Origin: Actinoplanes octamycinicus
GTDB lineage: Bacteria > Actinomycetota > Actinomycetes > Mycobacteriales > Micromonosporaceae
Length of the DNA stretch: 64,000 nt
Assembly: GCF_014205225.1 (NCBI RefSeq)
Contig: NZ_JACHNB010000001.1
Coordinates: 5,251,501 to 5,315,500 of the forward strand
Direction: 5' to 3'
Shown here: positions 46,777 to 56,271 of the stretch, one piece after another
Layout of the letters: every line of letters starts with the position of its first letter
How positions within the stretch are numbered: the first letter of the stretch is position 1
The notes under the pieces: model-generated
Database searches by the model: none
What the model was told of the DNA's origin: nothing
What the model saw: only the letters and a program-made list of their open reading frames with translations
Position numbers and translations under genes: made by a program

Positions 46777-48126
46777 GTGCGAACGATTCTGGTTGTCGGC
46801 GGTGGATACGCCGGGTTCTACGCGGCGTGGGGGCTGGAGCGGAAACTCCGGCGCGACGAAGCTCGGGTCATCATGGTCGACCCGCGGCCCTACATGACCT
46901 ATCAGCCGTTCCTGCCCGAGGTGCTGGCCGGGTCGGTGGAGGCCCGGCACGCCGCGGTCTCGCAGCGACGGCACCTCAAGAAGACCACGATCATTTCCGG
47001 TACGGTCGTCCGGATCGACCATGCCGCCCGTGCGGTGACGATCCGCCCCGCGGAGGGTCCCGAGTACCTTCTCGGCTACGACGTGATCGTGGTGACCGCC
47101 GGCGCGGTGACCCGGAAGCTGGCCGTTCCCGGCGTGGCCGACCAGGCGATCGGCCTCAAGCACGTGGAGGAGGCGGTCGCCATCCGGGACCGGCTGCTCA
47201 CCGCGTTCGACCGGGCCGCCACCCTGCCGCCCGGCCCACGCCGCCGGCGGCTGCTCACGGTCACCTTCGTCGGCGGCGGCTTCTCCGGCGTCGAGGGCTT
47301 CGGCGAGCTGCTGTCGCTGGCTCACGCGCTGGTCCGGCGCTACCCGGAGCTGGATCCCGCGGAGCTGGGTTTCCACCTGGTGGAGGCCCGGGACCGGATC
47401 CTGCCCGAGGTGTCCGACAAGCCGGGCCGGTGGGTGGTCCGCTCGCTGGAGAAGCGCGGCGCGCATGTGCACCTCGGCGCCCAGGTGCGGTCCGCCCGGG
47501 ACGGGCACGTGGTGCTCTCCACCGGCGCCGAGTTCGACTCGGACCTGATCGTCTGGACCGCCGGCAACGCCGCCAATCCGATGGTGCACAACCACACCGA
47601 CCTGCCGATCGACGCCCGCGGGATGCTGGTGGTCCGGGCCGATCTGCGGGTCGGGACCGCGGACGCGCCGGTCCCGGACGCCTGGGGCGCCGGTGACGAC
47701 GCGGCCGTCCCGGACCTCGCGGCCGGCGACGGCCGGGCGACCGTGCCGAACGCGCAGCACGCCGTGCGCCAGGGCAAGCTGCTGGCCCGCAACCTGATCG
47801 CCGACCTGCGCGGACGCCGGACCAAGGAGTACTTCCACCGGAGCCTCGGCACGGTCGCGACGCTCGGCCTGGGCCGGGGGATCTTCGAGTGGAAGTTCAT
47901 CGTGATCAAGGGCTTCCCGGCCTGGCTGATGCACCGCGGCTACCACGTGCTCGCGGTGCCGAGCTGGGAGCGCAAGGTCCGGGTGCTGCTGATCTGGGTG
48001 GCCGCGGCGCTGTTCGGCCGGGACATCGTGTCGCTCGCGTCGGTGCAGCATCCGCGCCGGGCCTTCGTCGCCGGCGGCGAGCCGGAGCCGGTCCTGGCCA
48101 CCGCCGACCGGTCCGGCGAGGGGTGA
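46777..48126 (+). CDS. ndh: Type II NADH dehydrogenase (NDH-2)
   Basis: 449 residues. FAD-binding GGGYAGFYAAWGLE at the N-terminus, NADH-binding VTFVGGGFSGVEGFGELL in the middle, and AWGAGDDAAVPDLA near the end. The C-terminal 100 residues contain an amphipathic/hydrophobic anchor (VRVLLIWVAAALFGRDIV). Single-subunit enzyme that passes electrons from NADH to quinone without pumping protons. GTG 46777 starts the frame; the nearest purine-rich tract is 20 bases away, so start or leader is uncertain. Monocistronic by context. Confidence 0.88.
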   Translation: MRTILVVGGGYAGFYAAWGLERKLRRDEARVIMVDPRPYMTYQPFLPEVLAGSVEARHAAVSQRRHLKKTTIISGTVVRIDHAARAVTIRPAEGPEYLLGYDVIVVTAGAVTRKLAVPGVADQAIGLKHVEEAVAIRDRLLTAFDRAATLPPGPRRRRLLTVTFVGGGFSGVEGFGELLSLAHALVRRYPELDPAELGFHLVEARDRILPEVSDKPGRWVVRSLEKRGAHVHLGAQVRSARDGHVVLSTGAEFDSDLIVWTAGNAANPMVHNHTDLPIDARGMLVVRADLRVGTADAPVPDAWGAGDDAAVPDLAAGDGRATVPNAQHAVRQGKLLARNLIADLRGRRTKEYFHRSLGTVATLGLGRGIFEWKFIVIKGFPAWLMHRGYHVLAVPSWERKVRVLLIWVAAALFGRDIVSLASVQHPRRAFVAGGEPEPVLATADRSGEG

Positions 48127-48183
48127 CAGGGTCCGGATCCGGCTCTTACCCGATCCTGACAAAGCCGGCCTAGCGTCGCCGGC

Positions 48184-49404
48184 ATGACCGAACGCGCCGA
48201 GGTGTCGCACCTGCTCCGGAGGCTGACCTTCGGCCCGACCGCGGCCGAGGTGGACGCCGCCGTGCGGGCCGGCCGGGACGCCACGCTGCGCACGCTGCTG
48301 AGGCCGGCCGGTCCGGTGACCGGTCCGGATCTGGGTGAGCCGCGGCAGGACGCCGCCGGGCAGGAGGCGAAGAAGCAGCGGAAGGATCAGGCGGCCACGG
48401 CCACCAGCTGGTGGCTGCGGCAGCTGGCGACCGGTGGCGCGGCCGAGAAGCTGACCTTCTTCTGGCACGGGCACTGGGCGACCAGCGTACGGAAGGTGAA
48501 GTCGGCGCCGTTGATGCTGGGTCAGCTGGCGACCTTCCGGCGCTACGGGCACGGCGACACCGGCGCGCTGGTCCGGGCGATGCTGCGGGACCCGGCGCTG
48601 ATCCTCTGGCTGGACGGGCAGCGGAACACCCGCAAGGCGCCGAACGAGAACCTGGCCCGCGAGGTCATGGAGCTGTTCACGCTCGGGATCGGCGCGTACA
48701 CCGAGGACGACGTGAAGGCCGGCGCCCGGGTGCTGACCGGTTGGCAGGTGGACCGGGCGGCCGGGACCGCGCGGCTGGCGCCGAAACGGCACGACGGGCG
48801 GCCGGTGACGCTGCTCGGGCGGACCGGGACGGTCGACCTGGACGGGTACGCCGACCTGCTCGTCCGGCATCCGGCGCACGTGCCGTTCCTGGTCCGGCGG
48901 CTGTGGGTCCGCTATGCCGCGGGTGCCGGCCCGTCCCCGGCGGCGGCCGCGCGGATCGCCGGCGCCGGCCGGGACACCACCGCGCTGCTCACCGCGCTCG
49001 GCACCGATCCGGAGTTCGCCGCGACCAGCGGGACGCTGGTCAAGCAGCCGGTCGAGTGGCTGCTCGGCGCGGTCCGGCAGCTCGGCGTCCCGGTGCCGGA
49101 GCAGGCGATCGGGATGTTGCGCGGGCTCGGCCAGCTGCCGTTGCGGCCGCCGTCGGTGGGCGGCTGGCCGGTCGACCGGGCCTGGCTGACCACCTCGGCG
49201 ACGGTGGCCCGGCTGCGGGCCGCGCAACGGCTGGTCGCCTCCGCGCCGGCCGCCGTCGACCAGGTCACCGACCCGGAGGCGCTGGCGCATCTGCTGGTCG
49301 TGGACACCTGGACCGACCGGACCCACGCGGTGCTGCGCGAGGTGAAGGACCCGAAGCGGCTGCTGGCGCTCGGCCTGGTCAGCCCCGAGTACACGGTGCA
49401 CTGA
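48184..49404 (+). CDS. DUF1800 family protein
   Basis: 406 residues matching DUF1800: HLLRRLTFGPTAAEVDAAVR at the start, FFWHGHWATS, NENLAREVMELFTLGIGAYT, and GARVLTGWQVD. DUF1800 genes are regularly paired with a DUF1501 gene, as here, and are thought to concern exported proteins; the biochemical role is unknown. ATG 48184. The DUF1501 gene begins 11 bases after its stop, so both form one operon. Confidence 0.92.
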   Translation: MTERAEVSHLLRRLTFGPTAAEVDAAVRAGRDATLRTLLRPAGPVTGPDLGEPRQDAAGQEAKKQRKDQAATATSWWLRQLATGGAAEKLTFFWHGHWATSVRKVKSAPLMLGQLATFRRYGHGDTGALVRAMLRDPALILWLDGQRNTRKAPNENLAREVMELFTLGIGAYTEDDVKAGARVLTGWQVDRAAGTARLAPKRHDGRPVTLLGRTGTVDLDGYADLLVRHPAHVPFLVRRLWVRYAAGAGPSPAAAARIAGAGRDTTALLTALGTDPEFAATSGTLVKQPVEWLLGAVRQLGVPVPEQAIGMLRGLGQLPLRPPSVGGWPVDRAWLTTSATVARLRAAQRLVASAPAAVDQVTDPEALAHLLVVDTWTDRTHAVLREVKDPKRLLALGLVSPEYTVH

Positions 49405-49415
49405 GGAGTCAGCTG

Positions 49416-50639
49416 ATGGACACGCTCACCCGCCGCCGCTTCCTGGTCGCCAGCGGCGTCACCGGCGCCGCCGCCCTGGCCGCCGGCGGCACCCTGGGAC
49501 TGCGGGAGCTGCTGGCCACCGCCGGTGACCGGGACCCGGCCGCGAAGACCCTGGTCCTGGTCACGCTCTACGGCGGCAACGACGGGCTGAACACGTTGAT
49601 CCCGTACGCCGATCCGGCCTATGCCGCGGCCCGCGCCGACCTGGCCTACCAGCCGGACGAGCTGCTCCGGCTGGGCGACCGGTTCGCGCTGAACCCGGGA
49701 CTGGCCGGGCTGCACCGGCTCTACCAGGACGGCGGGCTGGCGATCGTGCGCGGCGTCGGCTACCCGAAACCGGACCGCAGCCACTTCCGGTCGATGGACA
49801 TCTGGCAGACCGGGCAGCCGGCCCGGCCGGAGGGCACCGGCTGGCTGGGCCGCTGGCTGGACGCGGCGGGCGGCGACCCGCGGCTGGCCGTGTCGTTCGA
49901 GCCGGTGCTGCCGCCGCTGCTGGCCGGCGCGACCAGCGCGGGCGCCACGGTGCCCGGCGGCGAGCTGAAGCTGCCCGGCGTGATCACCCCGGCCCAGGTG
50001 CGCCGGCTGGGCGCGGCCGCGCCGGGGGAGTCGCCGGCGGCGGCCCGGGCGGCCGCCTGCTTCGCCGATCTGGTGCGGATCCAGGACCTGATGAACCGGG
50101 TGGCCGAGGGTGCCGCCGACGAGGAGGCCGAGGACGACGACGCGGACCCGGCCACCGCGACCGGCGGCGGCGCGCCGCCGCTGGACCAGCAGCTGGCGCT
50201 GGTGGCCCGGTGCGTCGAGGCGGGCGTGGCGACCCGGGTCTACTCGGTGTCGCTGGGCGGGTTCGACCTGCACGCCGGCGGCAAGGTCGCGCAGCGGTCG
50301 ATCCTGGCCCGGCTGGACAAGCCGCTCGCCGCGTTCCGCGAGCGGATGGCCGGCAAGGGTGTGGTGGTCGCGGTCTACTCGGAGTTCGGCCGGCGGGTGC
50401 GGGCCAACGCCTCGGAGGGCACCGACCACGGGACGGCCTCGGACATGTTCCTGCTGGGTGACGGCGTCAACGGCGGCATGTACGGCGAGGCGCCCAGCCT
50501 GACCGACCTGGACGACGGCGACCTGAAGTACACCGTGGACTTCCGTGACGTCTACGCCACGCTGCTCGCTGGCGTGCTGGGCAGCGACCCGGCACGCATC
50601 TTGGACGGCTGGACCGGGCGGATCGACGAACTGCTCTGA
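49416..50639 (+). CDS. DUF1501 family protein, Tat-exported
   Basis: 407 residues. Twin-arginine-type signal TRRRFLVASGVTGAAALAAG at residues 4-24. The body shows LVTLYGGNDGLNTLIPYADP, SHFRSMDIWQTGQPAR, and YSEFGRRVRANASEGTDHGT, the sulfatase/phosphatase-like DUF1501 fold with possible metal ligands. Start ATG 49416 has GAGGAG upstream at about eight bases. Works with the preceding DUF1800 protein; the substrate is unknown. An Asp/Glu-rich insert lies near residues 232-245. Confidence 0.92.
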   Translation: MDTLTRRRFLVASGVTGAAALAAGGTLGLRELLATAGDRDPAAKTLVLVTLYGGNDGLNTLIPYADPAYAAARADLAYQPDELLRLGDRFALNPGLAGLHRLYQDGGLAIVRGVGYPKPDRSHFRSMDIWQTGQPARPEGTGWLGRWLDAAGGDPRLAVSFEPVLPPLLAGATSAGATVPGGELKLPGVITPAQVRRLGAAAPGESPAAARAAACFADLVRIQDLMNRVAEGAADEEAEDDDADPATATGGGAPPLDQQLALVARCVEAGVATRVYSVSLGGFDLHAGGKVAQRSILARLDKPLAAFRERMAGKGVVVAVYSEFGRRVRANASEGTDHGTASDMFLLGDGVNGGMYGEAPSLTDLDDGDLKYTVDFRDVYATLLAGVLGSDPARILDGWTGRIDELL

Positions 50640-50643
50640 CAGA

Positions 50644-50660
50644 ACCTTGCGCCGCAAGGT
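50644..50660. promoter_or_regulatory. Inverted repeat before the ABC exporter operon
   Basis: ACCTTGC-GCC-GCAAGGT, perfect 7-bp arms, lying between the DUF1501 stop and the ATPase start at 50673. Either an operator for the exporter operon or a short terminator. Confidence 0.5.
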
Positions 50661-50672
50661 ACTGTGCGGCGC

Positions 50673-51548
50673 ATGACAGAGCACCTGCGAGTAGCGGCGC
50701 TGGACGTCAGGTACGGCCGGCGGCACGCGGTCCGGTCCGTGTCGTTCGCCCTGGGCGCCGGCGTGACCGGTCTGCTCGGCCCGAACGGCGCGGGGAAGTC
50801 GACCCTGCTGCGCACCGTCGCGACCGCGCGGCGACCGGACGCCGGGTCGGTGACGATCGGCGGGATCGACGCGACGACATCCCGTCATCACCGCCGGGTC
50901 CGGCGCGGTATCGGTTACCTGCCGCAGCAGCCGGGCTTCTATCCGGGCAGCACCGTGGCGGCTTTCGCCGAGCACATCGCGATCCTGCGGGAGATCGGCG
51001 GCCGGGCCGCGCGGCGGGCCGAGGTCGACCGGGTGCTGACCGCGGTCGAGCTCGGTGACCGGCGCACCGACCGGATCCGGTCGCTCTCCGGCGGCATGCG
51101 CCAGCGTCTCGCCCTGGCCTGCGTCATGCTCGGCGACCCGCGGCTGCTGATCCTCGACGAGCCCACCGTCGGCCTCGACCCGGAACAGCGGATCAAGTTC
51201 CGCGGGATCATCGCCGAGCTGGGCCGCACCCGGGCGGTCCTGCTCTCCACCCACCAGACCGACGACGTGGCCTCGCTATGCTCCCGGGTGATCGTCCTGG
51301 ACCAGGGCACGGTCCGGCTCGACGACACCCCGCGGGCGCTGGCCGAGGTGGCCCGCGGCCGGGTGTGGGAGAGCGCCGACCGGGCGCCCGGTGTGCTCGC
51401 CTCGTGGACCACCGGCGACGGGACCCACCGCAACATCGGCACGCCGCCGCCCGGCGCGACGCCGGCCACGCCGACCCTGGACGACGGCTACCTGATCCTG
51501 ATGGACTCCGGCTCCCGGCCGGTCACCGCGGCGGGAGCGGGCCGATGA
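50673..51548 (+). CDS. ABC transporter ATP-binding protein
   Basis: 291 residues. Walker A GPNGAGKST at about 36-44, signature [12 protein letters not shown], Walker [14 protein letters not shown], His-loop STHQTDD. Belongs to the CcmA/DrrA-like exporter class. The C-terminal 60 residues (RALAEVARGRVWESADRAPG) are an accessory extension. ATG 50673 lies just after an inverted repeat with no clear binding site, so the transcript may be leaderless. It overlaps the membrane subunit gene by ATGA. Confidence 0.9.
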   Translation: MTEHLRVAALDVRYGRRHAVRSVSFALGAGVTGLLGPNGAGKSTLLRTVATARRPDAGSVTIGGIDATTSRHHRRVRRGIGYLPQQPGFYPGSTVAAFAEHIAILREIGGRAARRAEVDRVLTAVELGDRRTDRIRSLSGGMRQRLALACVMLGDPRLLILDEPTVGLDPEQRIKFRGIIAELGRTRAVLLSTHQTDDVASLCSRVIVLDQGTVRLDDTPRALAEVARGRVWESADRAPGVLASWTTGDGTHRNIGTPPPGATPATPTLDDGYLILMDSGSRPVTAAGAGR

Positions 51549-53128
51549 GCACCGGGCTGGCCAGCCGGTCGTCCACCGGCGTGGATCCGGTCCGGCGGGT
51601 GCCCGGGGTCTGGGCCGGGCTGCTGCTGGCCGAGACGCGCGGGCTGCTGCTGCACCCGGCCACCGTGGTGACCGTGCTGCTCGCCCTGGCGCTGTGGCTG
51701 ATTCCCGGCGTCCCGGCGTTTCCCGACGTGACCAGCACGTCCTGGGAGGTGCAGTACACCCTCGCGGTGGTCGCCGGCGGCGTCTTCGTCGCGGCGAACC
51801 TGCGGGCGCTGCGACCGTACCGGCACCGGACCGCGGACTTCGAGGGCGTGCTGAGCCTGCCGATGGGGCAGCGGACCGCGGCCGCGCTGCTGGCCCCGCT
51901 CGCTCCGGCCGCGCTGGCCCTGGCGGCCGGCGCGGCGCGGATCCACGTGACGTCGCTGCGGCGCGGGGCGACCGGCACGGTCCAGATCGGCGAGCTGCTG
52001 ACCGTGCCGGCCGTGATCGTGCTCGCCGGGATCCTCGGGCACCTGGTGGCGGCGGCCAGCCGGAACACCGCGGCCGGCCTGGTCGCCCTGGTGGTGCTGG
52101 GCATCGCCGGACTGGCCGGGATGGCGAGCGCGCCGGCCCGGTGGCGCTGGTTCACGCCGGTGGCCGGCGAGGACCCGTTCGCCGCCCCGCCGCTGCCGGC
52201 CGGCCTGGTCGACCGCCCGGAGTGGTGGCACCTGGCCTGGCTGCTCGGGCTGGCCGCGCTGGCCGCGGGCGGGGCGCTGCTGCTGGCCGGGGCGGGGCGG
52301 GTGGTCGTACCGGGAATCCTGGTCCTCGGGGTGATCCTGGCCGGCGTGGGTGGGGTCATGCAGACGCGACCGGCGTCCGCGGAGTTCGCGGCGCAGCTGG
52401 CCGCGGCGCGCGACCGGCCGTCGGCGACGCAGGTCTGCGAGACCCGGGGCGCGGCGACCTATTGCGCGTTCCCCGAGTTCCGCGGGCGGATCGGGGAGTG
52501 GGCGCGGATCGTGGAGGCCCAGGACGCACTGGTCCCCGGCCCGGCGGCGCGTCTCACCGTGCGCCAGCACCTGCAGGTCCCGATCGGCGACCAGGGGTTC
52601 GTGCTGCCGTTGCCGGCCGGCACGTGGGCCGCCGACGACCGGGCGGCCGGCACCCCGGACGCCATCCCGGTCTCCACCCGGTGGGCGGCCGGCGGCAGCG
52701 GCGGCTTCGCCGAGAGCGAGGTGATCGGCTTCTCCGCGCAGGTGGCCATCCGGCTGGTCACCGGCGGGCCGGTCGAGGCGGAGGGGCCGACCGTGTGCGG
52801 CGGGCGCGGCGCGCTCATCGTCTGGCTGGCCGCGACCGCCACCCCGGACACCCGGGCGGCGCTGCGCACCCTGCAGTCGCACACCAGCGGCGGCGCCGGG
52901 CTCGACCTGGCGGTGCTCAACTCCAGGTCCGGGTTGCGTACCGGCGAGCGGGAGACCGCGCTGGCGATGGCCCTGCTCGACGCCGACCAGGCCACGGTCC
53001 GCCAGCTGGTGGCCGAGCAGTGGTCCGAGCTGACCGCGCCGCGGACGGACGTCGACACGGCCGCCGAGGCGCTCGGCATCGGCGCGGTCAGCACGCGGCT
53101 GACCCCCGGCGGCGGGATCTGCGTGTGA
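51545..53128 (+). CDS. ABC exporter membrane subunit with large exoplasmic domain
   Basis: 527 residues. Six or so membrane helices to about residue 275 (LLLAETRGLLLHPATVVTVL; AVVAGGVFVAANLRALRPYR), then a long soluble domain of 250 residues with three or four cysteines (TQVCETRGAATYCAFPEF). Not a standard ABC2_membrane family by eye, but position and ATGA overlap with the ATPase make it the partner. The soluble part could be a substrate-handling or peptidase-like domain; not recognised. Confidence 0.75.
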   Translation: MSTGLASRSSTGVDPVRRVPGVWAGLLLAETRGLLLHPATVVTVLLALALWLIPGVPAFPDVTSTSWEVQYTLAVVAGGVFVAANLRALRPYRHRTADFEGVLSLPMGQRTAAALLAPLAPAALALAAGAARIHVTSLRRGATGTVQIGELLTVPAVIVLAGILGHLVAAASRNTAAGLVALVVLGIAGLAGMASAPARWRWFTPVAGEDPFAAPPLPAGLVDRPEWWHLAWLLGLAALAAGGALLLAGAGRVVVPGILVLGVILAGVGGVMQTRPASAEFAAQLAAARDRPSATQVCETRGAATYCAFPEFRGRIGEWARIVEAQDALVPGPAARLTVRQHLQVPIGDQGFVLPLPAGTWAADDRAAGTPDAIPVSTRWAAGGSGGFAESEVIGFSAQVAIRLVTGGPVEAEGPTVCGGRGALIVWLAATATPDTRAALRTLQSHTSGGAGLDLAVLNSRSGLRTGERETALAMALLDADQATVRQLVAEQWSELTAPRTDVDTAAEALGIGAVSTRLTPGGGICV

Positions 53129-53745
53129 TCGCCGCGGTCACCGGAACCGTCGTCCGGCACACCCGGCTGGCGCCGCTGGCGGTCTGCGCGGCGCTCAGCG
53201 TGCTGATCCTGGCGGCGCCGATCGCGCTCGGCGCCGAGCTGGACTTCCTGGACGCCACGCTGGCCCTGCGCCTGGCCCTGGTCGCGCTGCTCACCGGGGC
53301 GGCGTTCGTGCTCGACGACCCGGCCCGGGTGACCACCGAGACGCTGCCGATCTCGGCGCGGCGGACCACCGGCATCCGGATGCTGGTGGCGCTGGCACCG
53401 GTCAGCGTCTGCTGGGCGGTGCTGCTGTGGCTGGCGCCGTACACCGTGGCCAGCACGGCCGGCTATCCGCGCGGCGGACTGGTGATCGAGGCGTTCGCGC
53501 TGCTGGCCTGGGCCTGGGCGGTCGCGGCGCCGGCCGGCGGCACCCGGGCCGGGCCGTTCCTGCTGATCCTGACGGTGGCGCTGGCGATGCTGCCGGACCG
53601 GCTGGCGTTCTTCGTGTCGCCCGGCGCGCCCGGGTATGACGCCTCCCGGGTCCGCTGGGCGGTTTTGCTGATCGCTGGTTGTGTCCTCCTGGCGCTGACC
53701 AGCGGGACTAGCCTGCAAGGAAAGATCTCGGCAAAACGGCATTAG
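53125..53745 (+). CDS. Integral membrane protein, probable second ABC permease subunit
   Basis: 206 residues, five to six hydrophobic segments (AALSVLILAAPIALGAELDF; LLILTVALAMLPDRLAFFVS). GTG 53125 overlaps the stop of the preceding membrane gene (GTGA), so it is cotranslated with it. No family motif is recognised. Likely the third component of the exporter, together with the ATPase and the 527-residue subunit. Confidence 0.7.
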   Translation: MIAAVTGTVVRHTRLAPLAVCAALSVLILAAPIALGAELDFLDATLALRLALVALLTGAAFVLDDPARVTTETLPISARRTTGIRMLVALAPVSVCWAVLLWLAPYTVASTAGYPRGGLVIEAFALLAWAWAVAAPAGGTRAGPFLLILTVALAMLPDRLAFFVSPGAPGYDASRVRWAVLLIAGCVLLALTSGTSLQGKISAKRH

Positions 53746-53753
53746 GGGTCAGG

Positions 53754-55577
53754 ATGGGCCGCCGATCGCGATCGCCCTACGTCATGGTCTCGTTCGTGAC
53801 GGTGACCGTTCTCGCGGGGGTCGCCGCGATGGCACCCCCGGCGAAGCTCACCTTCGGCATGGTGGCCCTCGGGCCGGCGCTGGCCGGAGCCACCGCCAAC
53901 CCGCCGGCCGTGCTGGCCGTCGGCGGCTACGCGTTCGCCCTGGCCTTCGCCATCTCCAGCTGGCAGGGGCTGCTCGGCACCACCGACCAGGTCTCCCGGC
54001 TGCTGGTGGTGCTCGGCGCCACCGCGATCGGCTGGGGCATCGCCCGGCACCACCGTGCCCTGCTGCGCGAGTCGGCCGAGGCGGCCCGGGAGCGCGAGAT
54101 GCTGGCCGTGGTCGCCGAGCAGTCCGCCGACGCGATCGTCGCGAGCACCCTGGACGGGGTGGTCACCGCGTGGAACGCCGGCGCGGAACGGATGTACGGC
54201 TGGCCGGCCGGTGAGGTGATCGGCCGCCCGATCGCCGAGCTGATCCTGCCCGAGGACCACGGGCCGGACCTGGAGCGGGCGCTCGCCGACCTGGCCGCCG
54301 GGCGGCAGCTGCACTTCGAGGAGTCCCGCCGGGTCCGCCGGGACGGCACGTCGCTGCTGGTCGAGGTCAACGTGTGGCCGATCCGCGACCAGAACGGCAT
54401 CGTGGTCGCCGCGGCCGCCACCGAGCGGGACATCACCGAGCGGAAGCAGGCCCGGGAACGCTCCGCGCGCGCCGACCGGCTGGAGAGCCTGGGTCAGCTG
54501 GCCGGCGGGGTGGCGCACGACTTCAACAACCTGCTGGCGATCATCCTGAACTACGCCGACTTCCTGGCCGACGAGGTGACCGGCGACGCCGCCGACGACC
54601 TGTCCCGGATCCGCAACGCCGCCGACCGGGCCAAGTCGCTGACCGGACAGCTGCTGCTGTTCGCCAAGCGGGAACCCACCCAGGTGGAGATCATCGACCT
54701 GAACCAGGTGGTCACCGAGGCGGACGAGCTGCTCAGCCGGACCATCGGCGAGAACATCCGGCTGGTCAGCCGCCCGGGCGCGGGGACCATGCCGGTGCGG
54801 GCGAACCGCGGCCGGCTCGACCAGATCCTGCTCAACCTGGTGATCAACGCCCGGGACGCGATGCCGGACGGCGGCGTGGTGGTGGTCGAGACCGACTGCG
54901 TGGAGACCGACGGCATCGCCTTCGCCCGGCTCACCGTCAGCGACACCGGCATCGGGATGACCGCCGAGGTCCGGGACCGGCTCTTCGAACCGTTCTTCAC
55001 CACCAAGCCGGCCGACCGGGGGACCGGGCTGGGACTGTCCACCGTCTACGGCATCGTCGGCGAGGCGAACGGGCACATCGGCGTCGACTCGGCGCCCGGG
55101 GTCGGCACCACGTTCCGGATCCTGCTGCCGTCGGCGGCCGCGCCGGCCGGCCGGCGGTCCGACAGCCCGGAGCAAGAACTCGCGTACGGCCACGGCGAGC
55201 TGATCATGGTGGTCGAGGACGACGACTTCGTCCGGGACCTGGTGATCCGGATCCTGCGGGACAACGGGTACCGGGCCACCGCCCTCGGCGACGGCTCGCT
55301 GGCCGATCTGGACCTGCACGACGTCGCCCTGCTGATCACCGACGTGGTGCTGCGCGGCCGGTCCGGCCCGGCACTGGCCGGGCGGCTCCGGGCCCGCCGG
55401 GCCGACCTGCGGGTGCTGTTCATGTCCGGGTACAGCGACGCCGAGGTGCGCCGGGAGCACGGCATCGACCCGGCGGTCCGGATCGTGCAGAAGCCGTTCA
55501 CCGCGGTGGAGCTGCTCGCCGGGGTGGGCGAGGCGCTGTCCGACGTTCCGGCCGCCCATCACGCACCGCGCACCTGA
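53754..55577 (+). CDS. Hybrid sensor histidine kinase (PAS-HK-receiver)
   Basis: 607 residues. Three N-terminal helices (about 8-95), PAS domain (about 120-240: IVASTLDGVVTAWNAGAERM), His255 in GGVAHDFNNLL, ATPase motifs LVINARDAMPDGG, SDTGIGM, FFTTKPADRGTGLGLSTVYG, and a C-terminal receiver with EDDD and phospho-acceptor Asp530 (LLITDVVLRGRSG). The HDFNNLL class of hybrid kinases usually controls slow adaptive responses. ATG 53754 begins eight bases after the ABC operon, so expression may be linked. Confidence 0.92.
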   Translation: MGRRSRSPYVMVSFVTVTVLAGVAAMAPPAKLTFGMVALGPALAGATANPPAVLAVGGYAFALAFAISSWQGLLGTTDQVSRLLVVLGATAIGWGIARHHRALLRESAEAAREREMLAVVAEQSADAIVASTLDGVVTAWNAGAERMYGWPAGEVIGRPIAELILPEDHGPDLERALADLAAGRQLHFEESRRVRRDGTSLLVEVNVWPIRDQNGIVVAAAATERDITERKQARERSARADRLESLGQLAGGVAHDFNNLLAIILNYADFLADEVTGDAADDLSRIRNAADRAKSLTGQLLLFAKREPTQVEIIDLNQVVTEADELLSRTIGENIRLVSRPGAGTMPVRANRGRLDQILLNLVINARDAMPDGGVVVVETDCVETDGIAFARLTVSDTGIGMTAEVRDRLFEPFFTTKPADRGTGLGLSTVYGIVGEANGHIGVDSAPGVGTTFRILLPSAAAPAGRRSDSPEQELAYGHGELIMVVEDDDFVRDLVIRILRDNGYRATALGDGSLADLDLHDVALLITDVVLRGRSGPALAGRLRARRADLRVLFMSGYSDAEVRREHGIDPAVRIVQKPFTAVELLAGVGEALSDVPAAHHAPRT

Positions 55578-55675
55578 CCGCCACGCGATGTTGACATTGA
55601 CGGTGAGCAGCGGGTCTACTTCGTGACGACGTCGTCAGCGGTGTGGGATCGTGCACAGAAAGGCGGGTCGTCACC

Positions 55676-56248
55676 TTGCTCACCCCGGCCCAGATCGGCA
55701 GTGTCGCGTTCCATCGGCCACCCGCGGGTGCGCGGGGATACCACCCGGACGAGGTCGACGCGTTCCTCGGGGACGTGGCCGGCGAGATCCAGCGGCTGGC
55801 CCGGGAGAACCGCGAGCTCAGCGACCAGCTCACCCCGCACGACCTGGCCGAACGGGTCCGCCGCCTGGAACTGGAGTACCTGGACGTCCAGGAGCACGTG
55901 ACGATGCTGGAGGCCGAGCTGGAGCGGTTCCGGCGCCCGGCCGACACCCGGATGCTGGCGGTCGCCCAGCGCAACGCCGACGACCACGTGGCCGAGGCCC
56001 GGCAGCAGGCCGAGACCGTGCTGAGCCAGGCCACCACCAAGGCCGCCCAGCTGATCAGCGAGGCCGAGCTGAAGGCGTCCACGATCGTGGCGGACGCCCG
56101 GCACGCGCACGCCGAGGCGGTCGCCGGGCTCGCGGCGAAACGGGCCGCCGCGCTGGACGAGATCGCCGAGCTGCGCGCCGAGGTGGAGCGGCAGCGGGCG
56201 GCGCTGGCCGAGGACATGCGCGAGCGCCTCGCCGAGTTCACCGGCTGA
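55676..56248 (+). CDS. DivIVA/Wag31-like coiled-coil protein
   Basis: 190 residues from TTG 55676, which gives the family start LLTPAQIGSVAFHRPPAGAR GYHPDEVDAFL (in two parts), closely parallel to DivIVA (LTP-x-D-V-x-x-V-x-F-x-x-P-P). GTG 55643 is an alternative start. After the membrane-curvature-sensing N-terminus comes a long coiled coil with alanine-rich heptads (AARHAHAEAVAGLAAKRAAA-like). DivIVA organises polar growth, but this is shorter than the main Wag31 and probably a paralogue with a specialised role. Confidence 0.85.
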   Translation: MLTPAQIGSVAFHRPPAGARGYHPDEVDAFLGDVAGEIQRLARENRELSDQLTPHDLAERVRRLELEYLDVQEHVTMLEAELERFRRPADTRMLAVAQRNADDHVAEARQQAETVLSQATTKAAQLISEAELKASTIVADARHAHAEAVAGLAAKRAAALDEIAELRAEVERQRAALAEDMRERLAEFTG

Positions 56249-56271
56249 CACCGGGCCCTATCGTCGGACCC